Part shown: positions 36,475-44,831 of the stretch, piece by piece | How the letters are laid out: every line of letters starts with the position of its first letter | Numbering within the stretch: the stretch's first letter is position 1 | NCBI GenBank assembly: GCA_910588095.1 | Contig: CAJUQH010000002.1 | Span: forward strand, 1 to 64,000 | Reading direction: 5' to 3' | Length of the DNA stretch: 64,000 nucleotides | Source of the DNA: an uncultured Eggerthellaceae bacterium | Lineage (GTDB): Bacteria > Actinomycetota > Coriobacteriia > Coriobacteriales > Eggerthellaceae | Position numbers and translations under genes: made by a program | Notes under the pieces: generated by a model | Seen by the model: only the letters and a program-made list of their open reading frames with translations | The model's database searches: none | Told to the model about the DNA's origin: nothing

Positions 36475-38655
36475 TCAGCCTTCAGCCCGCTCCCGCACCA
36501 GGCTGCCGCCGCAACTCGACCCGAAGCCGGCCGCACAGCTGTAGCACACCGGATGCGTGCGTATGGCACGCTCGGGCAGCGGGCCATCCAGCAGGTCGGC
36601 CACGGTGGCATCGCGCGCGGGCCCATCGGGCGCGCCCGCGTCTACCGGCAGCTGGATGGGCAGGCCCAGCACATGGTTCACCTCGCAGTCGTACAGCCGC
36701 CCGTCCACGTCGACGTTCACCTGGCTGCGGCACATCATGCGCTGCACGGCCAGGGCGTTGAAGCTGTCGGCCAGCAGGCGCAGGTAGCTATCGAACAGGT
36801 TGGCATCCAGCAGGTCGTAGGCGAACCGGCCCAGCGGCCAGTTGTTGAAGGCGTACAGGTTGTCGAAGGCGATGCTCTCGCGTCGCTCCAGCTCGCTGCG
36901 GTACAGGTCCTCGAGCATGTCCTGGGGCGGCGGCAGGAAAGGGCCCGACACGTTGTACACCAGGTCGAGCTCGAGGCTGCCGCCGGTGCCGTAGCCCTGG
37001 GCGTTCAGGAGCTTGATGGCGGCCATGGCCCGCTCGAACACGCGCTTGCCGCGCTGGGCGTCGGTGGTGCCGGGATCGTAGTAGGGCAGCGACGCGCTCA
37101 GCGCCGCCCCTGCCGCTGCCAGCTCGCCGATGAGGTGCCCATGCTCGGGCTCGGCCAGCAGCGTCAGGTTCGTGCGCACGATGACCTTGGCACCCTTCTC
37201 TCGCGCGATGCGCCCTGCCTCGGCCAAGAACCAGCTGAAGTCGGGATGCAGCTCGGGCGAGCCGCCGGTGATGTCCAGCGTGGCGAATGGCCCGCCCTCG
37301 AAGGCGGCCAGCACCTGCTCCATGACCTCGCGGCCCATGCGCTCGCCGTTGCGGGGCGAGCATTCCAGGTAGCAGTGGCGGCAAGCCAGGTTGCATGCGT
37401 AGGTGATGTTGGCCTGCAGCGTCTCGCCACCTTCCGCGGCCGTGAGCACCGAAGGCGCATCGACGCGGTCGTAGAAGCTCGGCTGCCCGATGCGCGCGAG
37501 CGCGCTTTCGAGGTAGGCCAGGTCCACGGCGCGCTTCCCCTGGCGCGCGGCCAGGGCGTCCTGGGCGCGGGCGCTGTCGAAACGACCCCGGTGCTCCTTG
37601 CGCGGCGTCATCTCGAAGTGCCGCCCGTAGCGCGACTGGGCCAGCATCTCGGCCATGTTGCCGCTCACGGCCCCTTCGCGTCCCTTGATGAGCCGCACCT
37701 CGTCGGTCAGGTCGAAGTAGCGCGGCATCTCGGGAATGGTGCCCAGGTAACGAGCCCGCTGGCCGTAGTCCTCGTCGGCGTCCTCGAGCCCTTCTGCCTT
37801 GATGGCGCGGATGGTGCGCGACGTGAAGCCGGCGAACCCGACCTTCGTCTCCATGTTCAGGTCGGCTATGTGGATATCGTCCACGGCCACCGTCAGGAAC
37901 GACGTGAATCCCACGCGAGCCATCATGCGGCGGAAGTCGTCGAAGTACAGCGCACCGCCCAGGCACTCGCCGCGCAGCACCGGGTCGTCCTTCACCTCGT
38001 CAGGCAGGCGCCGGTCGCAGAACACGTCGGCGAAGAACAGCTCGCCGCCGGGCTTCAGCACGCGGAACACCTCGCGGAGCACCTGCTCCTTGAACGGCGT
38101 GAGGTTGATGACGCAGTTCGACACCACCAGGTCCACCGTGCCGTCCTCGATGCCGAGCTCGGCTAGGTCCTCGATGTAGCCGCAGCGGAAGTCGACGTTG
38201 CTGGCATCGAAGCCGAAGCGCTCGGCTTGCCCGCTTCGATGGCGCTCGGCCACGGCCAGCTGCGAAGGCGTCATGTCCACGCCGATGACCCGCCCTTGCG
38301 GGCCCACCAGCTTCGAGAGCACGTACACGTCGCGCCCCACGCCGCAGCCCAGGTCCACCACCGTGCACCCTTCGAGCGCCGGCGGTATGGGGCTGCCGCA
38401 ACCGTAGAAGCGCTCCATGACCTCGTCGGCGATGAGCGGCATCACGTCGCGCACGTACTTGGGCGGCGCGCTCTCGGAGCAGCAAGTGGCGTTGGTCTTG
38501 AGGTCGTCGGAGCCCTCGAGGATGGCGCCGTAGTAGGCGCGCACCTGGTCGTGGATGGAAAGCCCCGCATCGGGTATCTGCGAGCCATCCAGCGAAGGCA
38601 CGAGCGCCGCATGGGCCACGCCACCGTTCGCAGCCCCGTTTGTCATGGTGGCCAT
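36475..38655 (-). CDS. ArsM-ArsS fusion: arsenite methyltransferase plus arsenosugar-type radical SAM enzyme
   Basis: A 726-aa natural fusion. Residues about 30-345 resemble ArsM, which methylates As(III) with SAM: motif VVDLGCGVGRDVYVLS, plus cysteines at the arsenic-binding places (NATCCSES, VVSNCVINL, GECLGGAL). Residues about 400-720 are a radical SAM domain with CNLACRHC near 418-425 and the C-terminal cysteine-rich segment (PVCYSCAAGFGSSCGG) of the ArsS family. ArsS adds the 5'-deoxyadenosyl group to dimethylarsenite on the way to arsenosugars. The fusion would couple methylation to adenosylation. GAGAGGAGG precedes the ATG at 38655. Confidence 0.88.
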   Translation of the reverse strand: MATMTNGAANGGVAHAALVPSLDGSQIPDAGLSIHDQVRAYYGAILEGSDDLKTNATCCSESAPPKYVRDVMPLIADEVMERFYGCGSPIPPALEGCTVVDLGCGVGRDVYVLSKLVGPQGRVIGVDMTPSQLAVAERHRSGQAERFGFDASNVDFRCGYIEDLAELGIEDGTVDLVVSNCVINLTPFKEQVLREVFRVLKPGGELFFADVFCDRRLPDEVKDDPVLRGECLGGALYFDDFRRMMARVGFTSFLTVAVDDIHIADLNMETKVGFAGFTSRTIRAIKAEGLEDADEDYGQRARYLGTIPEMPRYFDLTDEVRLIKGREGAVSGNMAEMLAQSRYGRHFEMTPRKEHRGRFDSARAQDALAARQGKRAVDLAYLESALARIGQPSFYDRVDAPSVLTAAEGGETLQANITYACNLACRHCYLECSPRNGERMGREVMEQVLAAFEGGPFATLDITGGSPELHPDFSWFLAEAGRIAREKGAKVIVRTNLTLLAEPEHGHLIGELAAAGAALSASLPYYDPGTTDAQRGKRVFERAMAAIKLLNAQGYGTGGSLELDLVYNVSGPFLPPPQDMLEDLYRSELERRESIAFDNLYAFNNWPLGRFAYDLLDANLFDSYLRLLADSFNALAVQRMMCRSQVNVDVDGRLYDCEVNHVLGLPIQLPVDAGAPDGPARDATVADLLDGPLPERAIRTHPVCYSCAAGFGSSCGGSLVRERAEG

Positions 38656-38751
38656 CGGCGGCCTCCTCTCTTCATCGCGTCCCGCGCGCCACGCCCGCCG
38701 ATGGGGCCCGACGCGGCTTGCCCGAATCGCAGCGGCGCTGCTCGGGCCCGG

Positions 38752-39843
38752 CTAGCGGCGCCCCTCGTCCATCATGCCGAAGCATTCCGTGAAGAACACC
38801 TGGCAATCGAGGCCGTAGCGCTCGCACACCTCGTCCACGGCATCATCGACCAAGCGCGCCATGGGCCGCGCCTCGCACACGGTGCGGGCGTTGATTATCA
38901 TGCGCATGTTCTCGTGGGGCTCGGCGAAGCGCTGCTCGTACTCGGTGTCGTAGTCCACCCCGATGAGCGACGCCTTGCAATAGTCGCCCTCGCCGGAGGT
39001 GGCGAAGGTCTTGAGGTGCGGCACGTTGCGCTTGCGCTCGATGAGCCCGAGCCGTATCCCCTCGATGAGGTCGTCGACCACGGCGTTCATGTCAGCCGGC
39101 TCCCCCGATGCCGTCTTGAAGTAGACGCGGCGGTTGTACCAGGTCAGCTTCGCCTCGGCCTGCTCGAACCTCTCATCGTAGCGCACCGAGAAGTTCTTGA
39201 GCGCGCTCTTGTGGCCCACCAGGAACGCCGCAAGCTCCTCGATGCCGGTGCGTTCGCGGGCCGATATGCGCAGCACGGGCACGTCGGGCACCGCCGTCTT
39301 GAGGAAGTCGACGTAGCGGCTCTGGTCGGCGCTGCTCAGCAGGTCGCACTTGTTCAGCACCACCAGGTCGGCTTCCTCCAGCTGGAGCTTCAGCAGGTAC
39401 ACCAGCTCCTCGGGCAGGTTGATGTCGGCCTTTTCGGGCATTATCATGCGCAGCCGCTCAGGGTCGACTATCACGGTGAACGGCGCGAGCGCGAACTCGT
39501 CGCCGTGGTCGCGGGCCAGCGTGTGGTACACGTGGTCGAGCGCCCCCACCCCGCAGCCGGGGATGTCGCTCATGACGAACTGCGCGCCGTGCTTGTCGCG
39601 CAGGCGGCGCAGCTGGTCCACCACGTTGTCCATCTGGTAGCAGATGCACTCGTTGGGCATCTCGGCCACGGTGCAGCCGGTCACCGCGGTGAGCTGGGTG
39701 TCCACCAGGTTGGCGCCCAGGTCGTTGGCGATGATGGCCGTCTCGCCATAGCGCTCGGTCATATGCTCGGCCAGGGCTATCATCGTCGTGGTCTTGCCGG
39801 CCCCGAGGAAACCGCTGACCACCATGAACTTCAAGGGCTCCAT
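38752..39843 (-). CDS. COG0523 (CobW/UreG-like) G3E GTPase
   Basis: A 363-aa P-loop GTPase. Walker A is SGFLGAGKTT at residues about 9-18, and there is a cysteine motif NECICYQMD near 64, G3 region SDIPGCG and NKCD near 160. G3E proteins deliver or insert metals into enzymes. The CxC differs from the usual CxCC of COG0523. It starts the operon that continues with ArsM-ArsS and DUF5714 (96-nt gap) and is divergent from a NifX-like gene, so a metallocentre or metalloid-handling role is plausible. AGGAGG lies 4 nt before the ATG. Confidence 0.82.
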   Translation of the reverse strand: MEPLKFMVVSGFLGAGKTTTMIALAEHMTERYGETAIIANDLGANLVDTQLTAVTGCTVAEMPNECICYQMDNVVDQLRRLRDKHGAQFVMSDIPGCGVGALDHVYHTLARDHGDEFALAPFTVIVDPERLRMIMPEKADINLPEELVYLLKLQLEEADLVVLNKCDLLSSADQSRYVDFLKTAVPDVPVLRISARERTGIEELAAFLVGHKSALKNFSVRYDERFEQAEAKLTWYNRRVYFKTASGEPADMNAVVDDLIEGIRLGLIERKRNVPHLKTFATSGEGDYCKASLIGVDYDTEYEQRFAEPHENMRMIINARTVCEARPMARLVDDAVDEVCERYGLDCQVFFTECFGMMDEGRR

Positions 39844-39885
39844 GGGGTGCCTCCTGCCTCTCTGCCTGTATTCCGGTCATATGCA

Positions 39886-39906
39886 AGTATAGGACATAAT
39901 CCTATA
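39886..39906. promoter_or_regulatory. Inverted repeat overlapping the G3E GTPase promoter
   Basis: TATAGG (39888-39893) and CCTATA (39901-39906) form a perfect 6-bp inverted repeat with a 7-nt spacer. It overlaps a minus-strand TATACT -10 (39886-39891) located 43 nt upstream of the GTPase ATG. A dimeric regulator could bind here in the divergent region. Confidence 0.4.
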
Positions 39907-39971
39907 AAGGAGCATGACCATGCCTTGAATGGTCGGTGCGCGCCCGCCTTCCCTTTCGGCGGGGTTTTCGC

Positions 39972-39977
39972 TACAGT
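39972..39977 (+). promoter_or_regulatory. Possible -10 element for the NifX-like gene
   Basis: TACAGT, 45 nt upstream of the ATG at 40022. No convincing -35 is seen. Confidence 0.3.
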
Positions 39978-40021
39978 AGCAGCGACAAGCAACGACGCGC
40001 ATCGAGCGAAAGGAAGCACCT

Positions 40022-40399
40022 ATGACTGCTCTCAAGCTTGCCGTGCCCACCATGGGCGAGGCGTCCCTCGACTCCGAGCGCAGCGGCCACTTCGGCCACT
40101 GCGACTGCTTCACCCTGTGCACCATCGAAGACGGCCAGATAACCGCTGTCACAGCCGTGCAGAACCCGCCGCACGAGGAAGGCGGCTGCCTGCGCCCGGT
40201 GAAGCTGCTGGCCGACGCCGGGGCTGATGCCATCGTGGCCGCAGGCATGGGCATGCGCCCGCTGGCCGGCTTCAACGACGCGGGCATGACCGTGTACTTC
40301 GAGAACGAGACGCCGAACGTCGGCGACGCGGCGCGCAAGGTGGCAGCTGGCAACGTGCCCGTCATGAGCATGGAGAACGCCTGCCATCATCACCACTAG
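40022..40399 (+). CDS. NifX/NafY-like dinitrogenase iron-molybdenum cofactor-binding family protein
   Basis: A 125-aa protein of the NifB/NifX C-terminal fold (LAVPTMGEASLDSERSGHFGHCDCF, then ILADAGADAIVAAGMGMRPL-like). Family members carry iron-sulphur or metal cofactors in many organisms without nitrogenase. It ends in a short metal-binding-like tail CHHHH. No nif genes are present. Divergence from the G3E GTPase across a shared 178-nt control region suggests a common metallocentre role. AAAGGAAG precedes the ATG. Confidence 0.8.
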   Translation: MTALKLAVPTMGEASLDSERSGHFGHCDCFTLCTIEDGQITAVTAVQNPPHEEGGCLRPVKLLADAGADAIVAAGMGMRPLAGFNDAGMTVYFENETPNVGDAARKVAAGNVPVMSMENACHHHH

Positions 40400-40439
40400 G
40401 CTGCGCGAAGCGGCCAGCGCGCGCAGCAAGGCGGAAAGG

Positions 40440-40476
40440 AAGCCCCCTGGCACCCGCAAGGCGCCAGGGGGCTTCT
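40440..40476. terminator. Stem-loop terminator between convergent NifX-like and DUF47 genes
   Basis: GAAGCCCCCTGGC pairs with GCCAGGGGGCTTC around an 11-nt loop. Pyrimidine-rich tails follow on both strands (TCCCTTCCC and CTTTCC), so it probably ends transcription in both directions. Confidence 0.7.
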
Positions 40477-40507
40477 CCCTTCCCTGGGTGGAGAGGCGCT
40501 GCGGCCC

Positions 40508-41137
40508 CTACACGTTCTTCAGCAGGATGGTGGACATGATGTCGGCTGCATGCTCGCAGGCGTCGCAGCACTTCTCCATGCGCTCGTAGATGCGCGACCA
40601 CACCAGCACGTGCATGACCTCGTCGTTCTCCACGGTATGCAGGTGGCGCATCACATCGCGGTTGAGCACGTCGGCCTCTTCCTCGTAGGTGTTTATCTCG
40701 ACGATGAAGCGCTTGAACTCCTTGGAGCGCTTGAAGTTGTGGAACTCCACCATGGCGCGGTCGAGGGCCTCGCAGGACTTCTTGATGATGTCGGCGAAGC
40801 GCAGCGCGTCGGGCGGGATGACGTGGATGTCGTACATGTACATGTGATCGATGACGTCCTCGATGTAGTCGAGCACGTTGTCCAAGGCGCTGGCCAGCTC
40901 CACCACGTCCTCGCGGTCGATGGGAGGCATGAAGTCCACCGCCACGGCCGAGTACAGCTCGTGGTTGATCAGGTCGCCCGCGTTCTCCAGCTCGTGCACG
41001 CGCTCGATGACGTCGCCCATCTCGGCGGCGGTGGTGAACGTCTTGAGCGACTCGATGAGGTAATCGGACTCCTGCACCGCCAGCTTCGCGAGCTCGCAGT
41101 AGGACTGGAAGTAGTCGTGCTTCTTCTTTCTCGCCAT
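40508..41137 (-). CDS. DUF47 (PhoU-like) phosphate transport accessory protein
   Basis: A 209-aa all-helical PhoU-like protein of the UPF0111/DUF47 family (SALDNVLDYIEDVIDHMYMY with its ED-rich metal site; IYERMEKCCDACEHAADIM). Such proteins commonly follow pit genes and modulate low-affinity phosphate import, as here, 52 nt after pit. Confidence 0.88.
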   Translation of the reverse strand: MARKKKHDYFQSYCELAKLAVQESDYLIESLKTFTTAAEMGDVIERVHELENAGDLINHELYSAVAVDFMPPIDREDVVELASALDNVLDYIEDVIDHMYMYDIHVIPPDALRFADIIKKSCEALDRAMVEFHNFKRSKEFKRFIVEINTYEEEADVLNRDVMRHLHTVENDEVMHVLVWSRIYERMEKCCDACEHAADIMSTILLKNV

Positions 41138-41189
41138 GAGAGGCCCTCGCTTCTCTTTCTCGCTCGGCAGGCGGCCGCGTCGGCCGCGC

Positions 41190-42245
41190 CTACAGTACCA
41201 TCAGGAACAGCTTGGCGCACGCGAAGCCGAGCAAGCCGCAGCCCGGGAACGTGAGCACCCAGGTCTTCACCATGTCGATGGCGATGGACCATTTGACGGC
41301 CTTGGGGTTGCGGGCGGCGCCCACCCCCATGATGGCCGTGGTGTTGGTGTGGGTGGTGGAGACCGGCAGGCCGCCGAACGTGGCGGCGATCAGGCTCGCG
41401 AACGTGGACAGGCTGGCGGCGAAGCCCTGGAACGCCTCGAGCTTCACCATGTCGACCCCCACGCTCTTGATGATGCGCTCGCCGCCGGCAGCGGTGCCCA
41501 AGCCCATGTTGAGGGCGCACAGCACCATGAGCCACAGCGGCAGGGCCATGGCGCCCTCGCCGGTGCCGAGGCCGGCTGCCATGGTGATGGCCAGCATGAA
41601 GATGGACATGAACTTCTGGCCGTCCTGGGCGCCATGCATGAATGCCACGCCCGCGCCGCCGGCTATCTGCGCCAAGCGGAAGAAGCGGTTGGCCTTCTGC
41701 CGGTTCACGCTCTGGAACAGGCGGCCGATGCCCCTGTAGAACACCCAGCCCAAGCCGAATCCCATGAGGGTCGAAAGCAATATGCCGTAGATGACCTTCA
41801 TCCATTCCGCGCCGTTGATGGCGTCGAAGCCGCCCTGCACGGCGATGGCCGCGCCGGTGAGCCCCGCTATGAGCGAATGGGATTGCGAGGTGGGTATGCC
41901 GAACCACCACGCAGTGGCGCCCCACACGATGATGGCCACCATGGCGGCCATGAGCGCTATGAGCGCCGCGCGGTTGTCGCCACCGAAGTCCACCATGGAG
42001 AAGATGGTGGCAGCCACGGCCGTGGACACGAGCGACACGAGCAGGAGCCCGAGGAAGTTGCAGACGGCAGCCATGATGATGGCATGGCGCGGCTTCATGG
42101 CCCGGGTCGACACCGCCGTGGCGATGGCGTTGGGCGCGTCGGTTGCGCCGTTGACGACGATGACGCCGATGTTGAGCACGACCACCACGACCAGAACCGG
42201 GTTCTGGAAGAGCTGGCCCAAGAAGAACGCAAGGTCGATGGTCAC
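41190..42245 (-). CDS. Inorganic phosphate transporter, Pit family
   Basis: A 351-aa membrane transporter with the duplicated PiT signature (GATDAPNAIATAVSTRAM near residue 33 and GGLPVSTTHTNTTAIMG near 290) and about ten helices. It moves phosphate, or metal-phosphate, with protons or cations; Pit systems also admit arsenate in other bacteria. The GTG at 42245 (TIDLAFF) follows AGGAAGG; an ATG at 42258 is out of frame. -10 TACAAT lies at 42366. Confidence 0.9.
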   Translation of the reverse strand: MTIDLAFFLGQLFQNPVLVVVVVLNIGVIVVNGATDAPNAIATAVSTRAMKPRHAIIMAAVCNFLGLLLVSLVSTAVAATIFSMVDFGGDNRAALIALMAAMVAIIVWGATAWWFGIPTSQSHSLIAGLTGAAIAVQGGFDAINGAEWMKVIYGILLSTLMGFGLGWVFYRGIGRLFQSVNRQKANRFFRLAQIAGGAGVAFMHGAQDGQKFMSIFMLAITMAAGLGTGEGAMALPLWLMVLCALNMGLGTAAGGERIIKSVGVDMVKLEAFQGFAASLSTFASLIAATFGGLPVSTTHTNTTAIMGVGAARNPKAVKWSIAIDMVKTWVLTFPGCGLLGFACAKLFLMVL

Positions 42246-42365
42246 GGTCTGTGCGCATCCTTCCTGCCTACGAGGGCTTTCGCGGGCGCTGCACCGGGGC
42301 GGCGGCGCGGGCCCCTCGCAAAGGGCTGCGAGCCGCTCGCGCCCTCCAGGCGCGCAGCACCTCGC

Positions 42366-42371
42366 ATTGTA
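42366..42371 (-). promoter_or_regulatory. -10 element for pit-DUF47
   Basis: TACAAT on the minus strand about 121 nt upstream of the pit start, implying a long GC-rich leader. Confidence 0.4.
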
Positions 42372-42455
42372 GCGGAAAACCAGGGCACGGCTGCAATCGT
42401 TGGCGCGCCGTGCCCTATTCGCCAGCCGACGGCCCACGACCGCGCGAAAGCCCTG

Positions 42456-43589
42456 TCAGTCCGCCTTCAGCCGCACTCTGGCATCGTCTCGGAGCACGTA
42501 CTCGGTGCCATCCTCGTCGATGAAGGCGCAAGGGTCGACCAGCGTCGGCTGGCCCGGGCGCCACCAGCAAGCCCCCGCGCGGAAGCGCGGGTCGCAGCCG
42601 ATGATGGCGGTGTCGAAGCCTGCCGCGGCAAGGATGCCCGCCGCACGACGGGCCGTGAGGCCGCGCCACTCCCCTTCTGCGTATTCCGTGTCGCGAGGCA
42701 CGGCACCACGCTCCACCGAGAAGGCGTTGGTGCCCGCCTCGAGCCCGAGCTCGTCATCAGGATGCATCGACACGTACTTGACGTTGCTGCCTGCGGCCAA
42801 GCGCAGCACGCCCACCATGAGCCGCAGCGCCTCGCGCGGGAGCATGGGCAGCTCCCCTAGGGGCGTGCCCGGCACGGGGACCCGTGGCATGATGCCTATA
42901 GAGGCAGGATGCATCGATAGCGCGAATGCCATGCGATCGGCCACCTCTTCGGCCGTGTGCTCGGGGCCTACCGGCTCTATGCACGTGTTGAGCTTGAGCG
43001 GCGACTCGGCAATGACCTCGATAGAGCGCTTGCGCACCTCGGGATCGAAGGGGGTGTCTATGCCCTCCCTCATCCTGAGCACGTGATAGGCCGAGCTCGC
43101 CCCAGCCTCATAGCAGGCATAGGCAGCAGCGGGCGTGAGCTCGCCTACGTTGAGGTTGATCTCGAAAGTGCCCGGCACCTCGCGACGGATGGCGGCGACC
43201 CAATCGCAGATGGTGCGCACGTCGAAGAACTCCGTCGTGCGCAGCGTCACCATGGTCACGCCATTCTCGACGTATTCGCGTGCCATGGCGATGACCTGGT
43301 CCAACGTGAGTATCGACTCCTGCTCGACCAGGCCCCACTCTTCGCCGAAGGAGCAGAAGCGGCAGTTCATCTGGCAGCTCTTGAGGTCTACGCCGATGGC
43401 TCCCGCTATGCGCGCATGGCCGCCGGTCACCGCTCGGGCGAATTCCTGCGCCCGCTCGCTCACGTAGGCGGCCTCCGGCGAGGAGAGGTCTATCTCGAGC
43501 AGCTTCAATATGGTGCTGCGGTCCTGCACGGCACCGCGCAAGCCTTCGTCGTACACGCGGTCGACGAGGTCCTTGATCGTCTGTTCCAT
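42456..43589 (-). CDS. BioB-like radical SAM protein of unknown substrate
   Basis: A 377-aa radical SAM enzyme with the cluster motif KSCQMNCRFCSFG near residue 72-84 and a TIM-barrel core resembling biotin synthase, HydE and PylB relatives. I cannot place it in a characterised subfamily. It is the last gene of the ABC-importer operon (permease, ATPase, binding protein, then this), which suggests that it processes the imported compound. An intercistronic hairpin separates it from the binding-protein gene. The ATG at 43589 follows AAGGAGG. Confidence 0.72.
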   Translation of the reverse strand: MEQTIKDLVDRVYDEGLRGAVQDRSTILKLLEIDLSSPEAAYVSERAQEFARAVTGGHARIAGAIGVDLKSCQMNCRFCSFGEEWGLVEQESILTLDQVIAMAREYVENGVTMVTLRTTEFFDVRTICDWVAAIRREVPGTFEINLNVGELTPAAAYACYEAGASSAYHVLRMREGIDTPFDPEVRKRSIEVIAESPLKLNTCIEPVGPEHTAEEVADRMAFALSMHPASIGIMPRVPVPGTPLGELPMLPREALRLMVGVLRLAAGSNVKYVSMHPDDELGLEAGTNAFSVERGAVPRDTEYAEGEWRGLTARRAAGILAAAGFDTAIIGCDPRFRAGACWWRPGQPTLVDPCAFIDEDGTEYVLRDDARVRLKAD

Positions 43590-43613
43590 GCCTGGTTCCT
43601 CCTTGGGGTGAGG

Positions 43614-43648
43614 CGCTCGGCGCCGGCAACGGATGCCAGCGCCGAGCG
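43614..43648 (-). other. Intercistronic stem-loop
   Basis: CGCTCGGCGC and its exact complement, 10 bp with a 15-nt loop, lie between the binding-protein stop and the radical SAM start. There is no T-run. Such hairpins often protect the 3' end of abundant binding-protein mRNA and lower expression of what follows. Confidence 0.55.
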
Positions 43649-43674
43649 TTGGCTGCCCGCCTCGGGCAACCGCC

Positions 43675-44754
43675 CTACTTCATGTCCTTCAGCCAATCCA
43701 GCAAGGGCATCTGGGCTTTCAGCTGGCCCTCGGTTATCCCGGCGCCCTTCTTCTCGCAGGTCTGCAAGATGGTCTCGATCATCTGATCGCTCAGCTGCAC
43801 CTTGAAGTCGGCGATGTCGAAAGCGGCCTGGACGCTCTCGACCGAAGAGCCCTCGCTGTCGGCACATATCTGCACCGCCTCTTCAGGGTGGGCGTTCATG
43901 AACTCGCACGCCTTCTGGTCGGCCATGAGGAACGCCTTGATGGAGTCGGCCTTCTCGTCGAACACGGCCTTGGTGGTCACGAGGCACGCCACGCCGTAGG
44001 AGTCGATGTCAGCGTTGGACCCCACCTTGTAAGCGCCTTCCACCTGCGCGAGGGCCGTATCGGGATAAGGCTGGCTGGCTGCCATCATGTCGATGTCGGT
44101 GCCGCTCGCCAGGGTGGTGGGCAGCACGTTGGCCTTCACGTCGACCAGGGCCACCGTGCCGTCGCCGACCGTGCCGAAGTCGTTGAAGCTTATGTCGAGC
44201 TTCTTGAGCCACGACTTGAATTCCGACTCGGTGGTAGCGCCCTTCTGCACGCCAACCCTCACCGTGCCGCCGAGCACGGCTGCAGCCGACTCGAAGGAGG
44301 CCTTGACCTCCTGCTTGTTGTCAGTGGCCTTGTCGTAGGGGATCACGGCGGCCTCGCCGACCATATTGGGGCCGGCAACCCACACCTGGCCGCCAGTGGA
44401 GCAGTTGCTGCCCGCCAGCACCACGATGTCGTCGCCGTGCTCCTTGATGGCGTCACCCACCGGGCCCTGGCCTGTGGCAGCGATGTCGGCGGCGCCGGAG
44501 AGCAGCGCCTCGACGGACTGCTGGCCCGACCCCGTCACGGGATTGAGGGTTATCTCGGGCCCAGCATCTGCGAAGAGCCCCTCGTGGTCGCCTACGATGA
44601 TATCCTCGTAACCGGCCTTGTTCAGATAAGCCACCGACAGCGGCTGGTAATCCTCCGGCTCCGGCGCGCCCTGGGTGCTGCACCCCGCAACGGCGCCCAA
44701 AGCCAAGGCAGCCGTGAGCGCCCCTGCAACGATGCGCAGCGCTTTCTTCCTCAT
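43675..44754 (-). CDS. ABC transporter substrate-binding lipoprotein, NrtA/SsuA/TauA type
   Basis: A 359-aa lipoprotein with lipobox ALGAVAGC (Cys near residue 25) and a periplasmic-binding fold of the nitrate/sulfonate/taurine group (GYEDIIVGDHEGLF, then VEALLSGAADIAATGQGP). The ligand cannot be read from the sequence. The ATG at 44754 follows GGGAG. It is third in the importer operon. Confidence 0.82.
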   Translation of the reverse strand: MRKKALRIVAGALTAALALGAVAGCSTQGAPEPEDYQPLSVAYLNKAGYEDIIVGDHEGLFADAGPEITLNPVTGSGQQSVEALLSGAADIAATGQGPVGDAIKEHGDDIVVLAGSNCSTGGQVWVAGPNMVGEAAVIPYDKATDNKQEVKASFESAAAVLGGTVRVGVQKGATTESEFKSWLKKLDISFNDFGTVGDGTVALVDVKANVLPTTLASGTDIDMMAASQPYPDTALAQVEGAYKVGSNADIDSYGVACLVTTKAVFDEKADSIKAFLMADQKACEFMNAHPEEAVQICADSEGSSVESVQAAFDIADFKVQLSDQMIETILQTCEKKGAGITEGQLKAQMPLLDWLKDMK

Positions 44755-44831
44755 CCTGTCTCCCTTCTCGATGCTTTCTCTATCCCTTGACCTTGGGCGC
44801 CGCTGGCTGCGGCGCACAAGGGGAAAGGCCC

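Noticed and set aside
36475..36620. Selenocysteine in the C-terminal Cys-rich region of the ArsS-type proteins
   Set aside because: Some relatives are said to carry selenocysteine, but here all positions are ordinary Cys codons and no in-frame TGA occurs before the stop.
40022..40399. Nitrogen fixation gene nifX
   Set aside because: No other nif gene is near. The NifX-like fold is widespread in anaerobes without nitrogenase, so I give the family but not the symbol.
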